Positions 16,684 to 23,277 of a stretch of DNA of 64,000 bases are shown here, piece by piece. Position 1 is the stretch's first letter; the number at the start of each line of letters is the position of its first letter. Origin of the DNA: an uncultured Lachnospiraceae bacterium. GTDB taxonomy: Bacteria > Bacillota > Clostridia > Lachnospirales > Lachnospiraceae. The notes under the pieces were generated by a model, which did not search any database, had not been told where the DNA came from, and saw only the letters and a list, made by a program, of their open reading frames with translations. Where the stretch lies: the NCBI GenBank assembly GCA_910577175.1, contig CAJTLU010000015.1, positions 18,092-82,091 on the forward strand. The letters run 5' to 3'. The position numbers and the translations under genes were made by a program.

Positions 16684-16729
16684 TATACTGTCATTTGATG
16701 ATTTCAGTATAAAGAGGAAGTATAAAGAG
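16684..16729 (-). promoter_or_regulatory. Repeats in the methyltransferase operon promoter region
   Basis: Plus-strand TATACTG (16684-16690) and CAGTATA (16705-16711) form a perfect inverted repeat around 14 bp. Overlapping it are two perfect 11-bp direct repeats, AGTATAAAGAG, at 16706-16716 and 16719-16729. Tandem direct repeats a little over one helical turn apart are usual sites for OmpR/PhoB-type regulators, so this may be the site of the operon's own response regulator. Confidence 0.5.
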
Positions 16730-16762
16730 AAAACCGTAAGAACTATAAAGATTTCTTTAGAT

Positions 16763-16790
16763 ATGGCAGGCCGATGCTCTCGCCTGCCAT
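16763..16790. terminator. Hairpin in the gap, possible weak terminator
   Basis: Perfect 9-bp stem ATGGCAGGC (16763-16771) / GCCTGCCAT (16782-16790) with a 10-nt loop. There is no T-run, so termination is uncertain; it separates the small mobile-element fragments from the methyltransferase promoter. Confidence 0.35.
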
Positions 16791-16810
16791 AAGATTTAAA
16801 CAGGGAAATA

Positions 16811-16963
16811 TTATGGCAAAAATGCCCCTATAGGAGCGGCATATACAAATTCCTGCCGCAGATGGGGCAAATTATCCATTTTGTTTCGTTCATTGTCAAC
16901 GCACTCCTTATTGCTTACATTGTCAGCCTTTAGCTGTTCCGTTATGCCCCGTGCCTGTTCCAT
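16811..16963 (-). CDS. 50-residue ORF overlapping a truncated KTR-type ORF (mobile-element scar)
   Basis: Starts MEQARGITEQLKADNVSNKE and ends at TAA 16811. No clear ribosome-binding site and no known domain. It overlaps, in another frame, the fragment at 16828-16893 that begins like the cysteine-rich KTR proteins of conjugative transposons. Both are more likely leftovers than working genes. It begins six bases after the C39-like peptidase stop. Confidence 0.3.
   Translation of the reverse strand: MEQARGITEQLKADNVSNKECVDNERNKMDNLPHLRQEFVYAAPIGAFLP
16828..16893 (-). pseudogene. Truncated cysteine-rich KTR-type protein
   Basis: Twenty-one codons, MNETKWIICPICGRNLYMPL and one more Leu, then TAG. 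The first 13 residues match the start of the small zinc-ribbon-like KTR proteins often carried on conjugative transposons, which normally continue with a KTR motif and a second CPKC pair; both are missing here. The break just after CPICG suggests a recombination scar. Confidence 0.45.
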
Positions 16964-16968
16964 ATCCT

Positions 16969-18234
16969 CTATGAGCCGTTCAAAGCGTCCTGTGCCTGCC
17001 CTGCGTCGCCCTTAAGCCACAGCACCTGCGAGTACATCGTCCGGAAACGCAGGGAAAACAGCTTCATATCATATTCACATTTGCCGTACAGCGGATCCAC
17101 TCCGTAGAATACACCTTTTTCAAGGTCATACCCGTTCAGCACGACACAATGCTCACAGTTCTGCCAGTAAAGCTCCTCCCCGTCTACCGTCCAGACCTGG
17201 GCTATATACGGCGCCTTCAGCTCTATCGTCGTCCACGCCAGCACCGGCGCCTTCTCTACCATGGAAAGCAGCTCTTCAAAGGAAGCGTCCTGCCTGCTTT
17301 CTGCAGAAAGCATACTCCCCTGCGCTTTCAGATAACGGTTTGCAGTATCCGCCACCACCAGAGCATAACATCCGGCAGAAGAAACCGAGTTCCTTGGATT
17401 TCCTACAAACGCCTTATTAAAATCAGTACTACCCCATGCGCCCTTCGGAAGCCATTTGTCCGCCAGAACGCACTTGTCCACAGAATAGCCATAGTAAGAA
17501 AGCAGCATGGCAAGGGCAGTCACCTCACAGCCATGCGGCAGTTCCGGATTCTGTAATATTTCGTTTACATTATGTAAGGTCTGGTTTTTGTTCTGTGCCG
17601 CAAAGAGCGCCTCGAAATCCACGTTCTCCGGCTGCGTCATGGTATAACGGGTTCCCTCGCTGCAATAGTAAAAACGCCCGTCCGTTATCACATACCAGCC
17701 GTCTTCAAATACTGCAAACAGCTGGAAAGACTCCCCCGCTGCCGCATAGCCGAATACCTTCCCCGCCGCATCCGGTGCGCCGTACAGCGGAGTTTCCGCC
17801 TGCGCATACAGCGTCACACTGCCATTCAGCTTCTTTGCGTCTGCCCACCAGCCCTCCTTCCCGTTGACCGGGCTTACCGTAATGTCCTGCCGCAGATTCC
17901 CTGCCTGCGCCATGCCCGGCACATCGCCCTCTCCGGGAAGCATCTCCTCGGTTCCGGGATCTGTCCACAGACCAGCAAACCAGCTCTCATACTCGGCAAT
18001 GCCCGACGGTCCGAAATAGGTCACTGTCTTTTCTCCGGCTTCCTTCTCACGCCTTGCCGCCTCTCTTTCCTCCCGCCATTCTGTAAACTGTGCCTTAATC
18101 TGTGCAAGCGTACCGTTTCTGTCTAACAGTGTCATCGTAAGAATAAACAGCACAAGCAGAGCCGCCACAAAAAAAATCCAGAAAAATACCGGAAGAATAC
18201 CGTCCTGGTTTTCCTTTTTCACAGATTTATTCAT
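16969..18234 (-). CDS. Membrane-anchored C39-like cysteine peptidase
   Basis: A 421-residue protein. One N-terminal membrane helix (~14-36), a charged coiled segment (~40-70), an SH3-like region (~135-200) and a C-terminal papain-like C39_2 domain (~225-400). Probable catalytic Cys is in HGCEVTALAML, His in HCVVLNGYD, and Asp in YGVDPLYG. Most proteins of this family act outside the membrane on peptides or wall proteins. AAAGGAG precedes the ATG. No ABC exporter adjoins it, so it is not a typical bacteriocin-leader peptidase. Confidence 0.78.
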   Translation of the reverse strand: MNKSVKKENQDGILPVFFWIFFVAALLVLFILTMTLLDRNGTLAQIKAQFTEWREEREAARREKEAGEKTVTYFGPSGIAEYESWFAGLWTDPGTEEMLPGEGDVPGMAQAGNLRQDITVSPVNGKEGWWADAKKLNGSVTLYAQAETPLYGAPDAAGKVFGYAAAGESFQLFAVFEDGWYVITDGRFYYCSEGTRYTMTQPENVDFEALFAAQNKNQTLHNVNEILQNPELPHGCEVTALAMLLSYYGYSVDKCVLADKWLPKGAWGSTDFNKAFVGNPRNSVSSAGCYALVVADTANRYLKAQGSMLSAESRQDASFEELLSMVEKAPVLAWTTIELKAPYIAQVWTVDGEELYWQNCEHCVVLNGYDLEKGVFYGVDPLYGKCEYDMKLFSLRFRTMYSQVLWLKGDAGQAQDALNGS

Positions 18235-18465
18235 AACGGCTCCTTTCCGGCAGCCACCTGTCTATTAGCGTCCGCAGCTGCGCATTTTTTCTGATAAAAG
18301 CTTTCTTCTATTATATCATTTTTTCAGAGCTTTTCAACCGGAGAAACGGATAAATCCAGCGCGCCCCAATCTGGTAAATACTAGAAGGGGAAAGTTAAGC
18401 AGAATTTAATAGAATTATGTGTGTGTTTGTGGTAGAATAATGATTTAAACAATGGGAGGTATCAC

Positions 18466-19455
18466 ATGACGCCTGATTCAAATGATACAAATGCTTTTTC
18501 TCTTTCCATGCTGCAGCAGGTAATCGATTATATTGAAAAAAATCTTTTCGAGGAACTGACGCCTGCTATGATTGCCGCACATTTTTATATTAGCGTTTCA
18601 ACGCTTTCTTCTCTTTTTAAAATCGTCTGTGGAATGACAATCATGGAATATATCCGCAACAGACGTCTTACTCTTGCGGCAGAGGAATTATCCATATCAA
18701 ATATTCCTATCATAGAACTGGCTTACAAATATGGTTATGAAACCCCGGAAGCTTTCACCAAAGCCTTTTCCAGATTTCATGGTTTCTCTCCTAGTTTTAT
18801 CCGACGTGATTTTCCTGTCTCAAAGCTTTTTTTGCCTTTGCAGATTACAGTTACAATCCAGGGCGGATGGAATACCATGGAACTGACAAAATCAAATTGT
18901 GCAGGACAAGACCAATCTCTCCTTTTCGATTATAATACCTTTATCAGAGAGAAAGGAGGAAAACAGATAACGCATCAAAACCTTACCTATCAGGTTGACA
19001 CAAGTAAGATGCAGTATAAGCAGGAATGGACGATACTCTGTTCTTTAGCGGAGAATCTGTTAAAGAATCATATTCCATTTAAAATTGACGGAGCAACAAT
19101 GCTTTTTGCACACGGCTTGGAAGTTCCGCCGGATAAAATTTGTCTGACGTTTAAATGGAACGACGCGGAAGTCGTCAGGAATTTCTTCCACTATGACATG
19201 GAGCCGGAGCATACCGAAGACAGATTCAAGTATATGGATGTCATGTACAAAGAAATGAAAGTCAGATGCATGTTTTATGGCAATTGTCCCGGAGACGATT
19301 CGGACGAATTTCTCTACAAAAATACGGATTTAGTCCAAATCAATACTCTTTTGATTCCTGTGCAGTCCTTGGAGTTTTATTATGAAAATGCTGAGAAAAA
19401 TTCAGCGCACTACAAAATGGTAAAGGAATGGTTGAGAAAACATGAGAGACTATAG
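18466..19455 (+). CDS. AraC family regulator with unrecognised C-terminal domain
   Basis: A 329-residue protein. Two AraC-type helix-turn-helix motifs at ~15-115 (TPAMIAAHFYISVSTLSSLF; FTKAFSRFHGFSPS) are N-terminal; the C-terminal ~165 residues may be a ligand-sensing domain, faintly like GyrI-type effectors, but I cannot name it. GGGAGG precedes the ATG. The gene is AT-rich and its stop overlaps the next gene by 14 bp, so both are probably one acquired unit. Confidence 0.82.
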   Translation: MTPDSNDTNAFSLSMLQQVIDYIEKNLFEELTPAMIAAHFYISVSTLSSLFKIVCGMTIMEYIRNRRLTLAAEELSISNIPIIELAYKYGYETPEAFTKAFSRFHGFSPSFIRRDFPVSKLFLPLQITVTIQGGWNTMELTKSNCAGQDQSLLFDYNTFIREKGGKQITHQNLTYQVDTSKMQYKQEWTILCSLAENLLKNHIPFKIDGATMLFAHGLEVPPDKICLTFKWNDAEVVRNFFHYDMEPEHTEDRFKYMDVMYKEMKVRCMFYGNCPGDDSDEFLYKNTDLVQINTLLIPVQSLEFYYENAEKNSAHYKMVKEWLRKHERL

Positions 19456-20191
19456 TGTTCAGAACAAAAAGGCGTGGGAATATTCTGCTTACGAATTTTG
19501 GACGAAACATGAAACCCCGTCCGAAAGAGCCAGAAAAGATATGGAAAATCCTTTAAGCGCACTCAAATGGCATGCCAGCTACTTTGACAACTGTACGGAT
19601 GTCCGAATTGCAAACATATGTGGTTCCTGTGGAAAAAGGGCAATTCCATTAGCGCTTTTGGGAGCAGAGGTATCTATTTTTGATATTTCAGAGGATAATC
19701 GAAAATATGCACTAGAGACAGCGGCGGCAGCCAATGTGAACATCAATTATGAGGTGTGTGATGTTTTAGATATTGATACAAAAAAATACGGTAATTATTT
19801 CGACGTAGTATTCATGGAAGGCGGCATATTGCACTACTTTCACGATATCAATGAATTTATGAATGTCATGTACTCTTTGCTAAAACAAAACGGAACAATG
19901 ATATGCAGCGATTTTCATCCATTTACAAAAATCAAAGATATTTTAAATCTCGAGCAGCCTTCCATGAGTTATTTTTCAACAGACATTTTTGAAGGTGAAA
20001 TGGCACACGCACGTTTCTTTGAAGAAGAAATCAGAAGCCAAATGCCGAAATGCCTTTACAGAAAATATACGATAAGTGAAATCATCAATTCTGTCATAAG
20101 CTGTGGCTTCACGTTAAAAAAGTTTGATGAACACCCTGCATGGACAAATGATAAACTCCCGGGAGAATTCACGGTAGTAGCAACAAAATAA
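19442..20191 (+). CDS. Class I SAM-dependent methyltransferase
   Basis: A 249-residue enzyme with the Rossmann-type methyltransferase core: motif I region IANICGSCGKRAIPLA (~58-73), acidic end of strand 2 FDISEDN, and DVVFMEGGILHYF (motif IV). The substrate is unknown; the N-terminal YSVQNKKAWEYSAYEFW resembles small-molecule methyltransferases. It starts inside the end of the AraC gene (14-bp overlap), so the regulator and enzyme are co-translated, as in resistance or detoxification pairs; that role is inference. Confidence 0.82.
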   Translation: MRDYSVQNKKAWEYSAYEFWTKHETPSERARKDMENPLSALKWHASYFDNCTDVRIANICGSCGKRAIPLALLGAEVSIFDISEDNRKYALETAAAANVNINYEVCDVLDIDTKKYGNYFDVVFMEGGILHYFHDINEFMNVMYSLLKQNGTMICSDFHPFTKIKDILNLEQPSMSYFSTDIFEGEMAHARFFEEEIRSQMPKCLYRKYTISEIINSVISCGFTLKKFDEHPAWTNDKLPGEFTVVATK

Positions 20192-20261
20192 ATCCCTTCT
20201 TCCCTAGGACTCCGTACCGCTGCCGGAATAAAAACCGTATCCTTCCCGGCACACGGCAAGA

Positions 20262-20339
20262 CCCGGATAGGACGTATTCTTCTGCCAGGAAGCCGCCGGA
20301 TTCCCGAAAGCTCCGCCAAAGAACGCATCCTATCCGGGC
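20262..20339. repeat. 78-bp inverted repeat
   Basis: CCCGGATAGGACGTATTCTT (20262-20281) pairs with the inverse of 20320-20339 at about 17 of 20 positions, around a GC-rich 38-nt loop. No T-run follows. It lies between the methyltransferase gene and a decayed coding segment, and could be the end of a lost mobile element or a large transcript hairpin. Confidence 0.55.
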
Positions 20340-20365
20340 CCGTGTTATTTCCCATATGGATATAG

Positions 20366-20557
20366 AACGAATTTCACAGGATTTTATTTGAAACCTATCG
20401 TCTTGAAAGTATAGAATCCTGTTGGAACGCTTTATCTGCGGCAATGCAGCTCTTTACAGACGCGATGCGGGAAGTATGCGATTCGCTTGCCTATGAAGTT
20501 CCCTTGGATACAGAAAAGGTGAAACGCCATATTGAAACTTTACGGCATCTCACATGA
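20366..20557 (+). pseudogene. C-terminal remnant resembling aminoglycoside 6-adenylyltransferase
   Basis: Sixty-three open codons ending in TGA at 20555 with no start or ribosome-binding site. The reading (FETYRLESIESCWNALSAAM, then QLFTDAMREVCDSLAYEVPL) resembles the last helices of AAD6/ANT(6) streptomycin adenylyltransferases, including the LF...A..VC..L.YE.P spacing. All catalytic parts of such an enzyme would be missing. The coding call is moderate and the family call tentative. Confidence 0.4.
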
Positions 20558-20589
20558 ACTGAACACGGAAATGAAAATAAAGAAAACAA

Positions 20590-20625
20590 AAAGACTGTTG
20601 CATCAACTGCGACAGTCTCTTTTCG
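20590..20625 (-). terminator. Rho-independent terminator of tRNA-Gln
   Basis: Read on the minus strand just after the tRNA: AAGAGACTGTCGCAG, short loop, then CTGCAACAGTCTTTTT-like pairing (stem AGACTGT/ACAGTCT) ending in a run of five T. It lies within 2-37 nt of the mature tRNA 3' end. Confidence 0.75.
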
Positions 20626-20626
20626 C

Positions 20627-20697
20627 TGGGGTACAAGGATTCGAACCTTGAGATGACGGAGTCAGAGTCCGTTGCCTTACCGTTTGGCGATACCCCA
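20627..20697 (-). tRNA. tRNA-Gln (anticodon CUG)
   Basis: 71 nt on the minus strand: acceptor TGGGGTA/TACCCCA, D arm GCCAAACGGTAAGGC, anticodon arm ACGGA-CTCTGAC-TCCGT with anticodon CTG, and T arm AAGG-TTCGAAT-CCTT. CCA is not encoded. The CAG-reading glutamine identity follows from the anticodon and the U1-A72 first pair typical of tRNA-Gln. The 3' side faces the accessory region at 12.6-20.6 kb. Confidence 0.95.
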
Positions 20698-20800
20698 GAA
20701 TCTTATTGCTTGGCACTTATTACAGCCACGAGTGATATTATAACCGATTCTCCAAAAAAATGCAAGTATTTTTTTTACTTTTTTGAAAAAAAGTTACGAT

Positions 20801-21574
20801 TCACAGCCGGTTTACGATTAATACGGCGGCGCCCAGTACGAGCAGTATGATTCCAGTCACGCGGTTTAACGTAACCGGCTTTGCCTTGTTTGCAATTTTA
20901 GCGGCAATACGCGCCCATATAAGGGTAAAAATAACACAATAGGCAAGACACAAAAGGTCCGGCGTCCCTCCAATGGCAAAGTGACTGCATGCTCCGGTAA
21001 ACGCGGTAAAGGTCATAATAAACACGCTGGTTCCTACTGCGGTTTTCAGCTCGTAGCCGAGTACGGTCGTCAGAATCAAAAGCATCATCATACCGCCCCC
21101 TGCGCCGATAAAGCCGCAGATAAATCCGACCAACATACCGCAGAGCACCGACTGCAGCAGCCGCTTTTTTGCGGATACCTCCGCCATCTTTTCCTTTGTA
21201 GTCACGACCGGCTTTACAATAAATTTAACGCCGAGAAGCATCGTCATTATGACCGAAAAGCTTCCCATTGCCGTATTCGGCACCAGGCTTGCAACATAAC
21301 TGCCAACCAGGGTAAATGCAAGCACTGACACCATCATCGTAACACCGTTCCGGATATCCAGATTCTTATTCTTTCCGTAGGTATACGCACTGACGGCACT
21401 TGCCAGAACGTCGCTGGCAAGCGCTATTCCTACCGCCTCGTATGCCTCCATCTTCAAAAAAGCTACTAACACAGGCGTAATCACCGCTGCCGCACTCATA
21501 CCGGCAAACCCGGTGCCAAGTCCTGCGCCGGCTCCCGCAAGCAGACAGACAAAAAGCTTAAAAAGTTCATACAT
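20801..21574 (-). CDS. TSUP (TauE/SafE) family membrane exporter
   Basis: A 257-residue protein with about eight membrane helices and the paired glycine-rich motifs of the family (GLGTGFAGMSAAAVITPVLV near the start; GFICGFIGAGGGMMMLLILT in the second half). Members export sulfite or other sulfonates/organic acids, or take up sulfur compounds; the substrate cannot be read from sequence. AAGGAGG precedes the ATG at 21574; a start 12 codons earlier has no site. Confidence 0.88.
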   Translation of the reverse strand: MYELFKLFVCLLAGAGAGLGTGFAGMSAAAVITPVLVAFLKMEAYEAVGIALASDVLASAVSAYTYGKNKNLDIRNGVTMMVSVLAFTLVGSYVASLVPNTAMGSFSVIMTMLLGVKFIVKPVVTTKEKMAEVSAKKRLLQSVLCGMLVGFICGFIGAGGGMMMLLILTTVLGYELKTAVGTSVFIMTFTAFTGACSHFAIGGTPDLLCLAYCVIFTLIWARIAAKIANKAKPVTLNRVTGIILLVLGAAVLIVNRL

Positions 21575-21721
21575 CGTAATTCCTCCTTGTGAAACAGAGT
21601 ATTTCACCATTTCACCACTTCACTGGTTCTCTTCCATTATCTTACATTTACCTCTCTGCCCTGTCAATAAACTGCCAATTAAATATCTATGAAAAAATAT
21701 CAAAAAACAACTCCTTTTTTC

Positions 21722-21750
21722 TTGCAAATTGCTCTCTCCTGTGCTATACT
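21722..21750 (+). promoter_or_regulatory. Promoter of the coiled-coil protein gene
   Basis: TTGCAA (21722-21727), 17-bp spacer, TATACT (21745-21750). It yields a leader of about 113 nt. Confidence 0.72.
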
Positions 21751-21801
21751 ATGGACAGGGGTTCATAACAGACTCCTTGCGGTAGGAATACCGCATTGCG
21801 C

Positions 21802-21882
21802 GGAAACGGGGATGGCACCCATAAGAAAAAACGGCATACCGCAAACTTCTGTAAAGGGGGACGACACCCATGACAAAAAACG
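21802..21882 (+). repeat. Diverged 49-bp-offset duplication of the translation start region
   Basis: The stretch 21802-21834 (GGAAACGGGGATGGCACCCA then TAAGAAAAAACGG) repeats at 21851-21883 (GTAAAGGGGGACGACACCCA then TGACAAAAAACGT), most positions matching. The second copy contains the ribosome-binding site and the ATG at 21870; the first has ATA in the ATG position. A small hairpin GCGGTA/TACCGC (21778-21793) precedes it. Confidence 0.6.
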
Positions 21883-23186
21883 TGACAGTAACAGATGAAT
21901 ATGGAACATATGTCGGCACTACTTACCCGAAACGGGCAAAGGGGCTGGTAAAGAATGGACGGGCGCTTTTCGTGGATGACTGTACCATTCGTTTGTCTGC
22001 AAAAGCAGAACCGTCCGAGCATAGATCGGAGGTAAAACAAATGAATTACATCTATTATAATTCACGGGAATGGTCTTTCGGACAATCAGGACAGGCTGAA
22101 CGCTGCTTCATTAATGATTTCGATAACAGTTTGGTAGAAGGCATGCTGCTTGGCGGCTGGAATGTCGGTTTTGCAAAAGCTGCTTCTAAACACTATCTGC
22201 TCACGCAGGATACGGAATACTGTTTTGTATTCTGGCTGAACGGCGGTGAAAATGACAAGGGAAGCGAAGTCTGCCAGCTGCAAATTATTTTTTCCCAAAA
22301 TCAGAACGACTGCTACATTTATAAGCTCAACCGCAACTATATCCGCCCTCTGTTGCATTCGCAGGGCTGGGAGCTGTATTCTATCCCGTTCCGGACCCCG
22401 GATATGTCGGCTCTTCTGGCTGACAGCATACCGAAAACAGCCGGCACTGTCGTTGCAGTAGATACACAGTTTGCTTTTGTGGCAGGCGCCGCGCCGATGG
22501 CAGTAAAGCCTGCAAAGGAGCCGGACTTCTACAAGGATTGGAAGGACGAGCCGGATGAGTTTGCCGAATGGCGGCCGCAGCGTCACAACATCGTATTTGA
22601 AGACGGCTGGCCTTCCATCAATATGTACGGTGGCAATCAATACTCTACCGAAGCACTCCGCAAGCGGAGGGATTCGTTTGAAGCCGCAGCCAGAAAGGCT
22701 CACGGCTCCGGAAAAGCAGCTGCATCCCCGGAACAAGGCTTTCATTTTACGGGTCCTGCCCCGGACATGTGGGACGATGAACTATCGGAGCGCGTAGCGG
22801 AATGCGCCGACCGGATTTCAGATATCAGAGACCGTTATCAGGAAATCGAAGAGCGCTATGACGATGCACAGTCGCGCTATGACGAACTGCTGCAGAATTC
22901 TCATGTAACCGCAGAGCTAAAAGAAAGGGCAACAGACTTTCTGAAGAGCAGATTTTCCGCACTCACCGCAGAGCTTGCCGGGATTTCCGCACTACTGTCC
23001 ACCGCTGACGAAGAAATAGAAAAGGCGCTCAACGGTTCTCGGAAGGAGCTTGGGCAGGGCAGACTGGATGCGCTGGAAAACCTTGCCGACTCACTGGAAG
23101 GACGGTGTGACGCGATGGAGGACAGCAGCTTGGAAAGTCTTGAGGATTTTCTGGACAATCTTGAAAGTGAGTCCGAAGAAGACTAA
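21870..23186 (+). CDS. Unrecognised protein with N-terminal basic module and acidic coiled coil
   Basis: A 438-residue soluble protein. Residues ~5-42 (DEYGTYVGTTYPKRAKGLVK, then NGRALFVDDCTIRL) form a short module I have the impression of seeing at the front of other Clostridia proteins of unknown role. Residues ~60-200 are a compact aromatic-rich domain, ~225-300 a linker, and ~305-430 a strongly charged helical region likely to form coiled coil, ending DNLESESEED. No enzyme motif, signal peptide or membrane helix. It has its own promoter and a terminator at 23228-23264, so it is monocistronic. Confidence 0.75.
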   Translation: MTKNVTVTDEYGTYVGTTYPKRAKGLVKNGRALFVDDCTIRLSAKAEPSEHRSEVKQMNYIYYNSREWSFGQSGQAERCFINDFDNSLVEGMLLGGWNVGFAKAASKHYLLTQDTEYCFVFWLNGGENDKGSEVCQLQIIFSQNQNDCYIYKLNRNYIRPLLHSQGWELYSIPFRTPDMSALLADSIPKTAGTVVAVDTQFAFVAGAAPMAVKPAKEPDFYKDWKDEPDEFAEWRPQRHNIVFEDGWPSINMYGGNQYSTEALRKRRDSFEAAARKAHGSGKAAASPEQGFHFTGPAPDMWDDELSERVAECADRISDIRDRYQEIEERYDDAQSRYDELLQNSHVTAELKERATDFLKSRFSALTAELAGISALLSTADEEIEKALNGSRKELGQGRLDALENLADSLEGRCDAMEDSSLESLEDFLDNLESESEED

Positions 23187-23227
23187 TTTCCATTTGTGGA
23201 TTTTTAAATTTATTGTTTTATCATTGA

Positions 23228-23264
23228 AAGGAGGGAGCCACGCCCAAGGCTCCCTTCTCTTTTT
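23228..23264. terminator. Rho-independent terminator between convergent genes
   Basis: GGGAGCC (23233-23239) pairs with GGCTCCC (23248-23254), followed by TTCTCTTTTT. It ends the plus-strand coiled-coil gene; the A-rich left flank may also serve the GH31 gene from the other side. Confidence 0.8.
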
Positions 23265-23277
23265 CCTTTTCTTCCCT

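Noticed and set aside
21751..21870. Known riboswitch ahead of the coiled-coil protein
   Set aside because: GGGGACGACACCC recalls guanidine-II hairpins, but the paired ACGR loops and spacing are not met; it is better explained as a duplicated start region.
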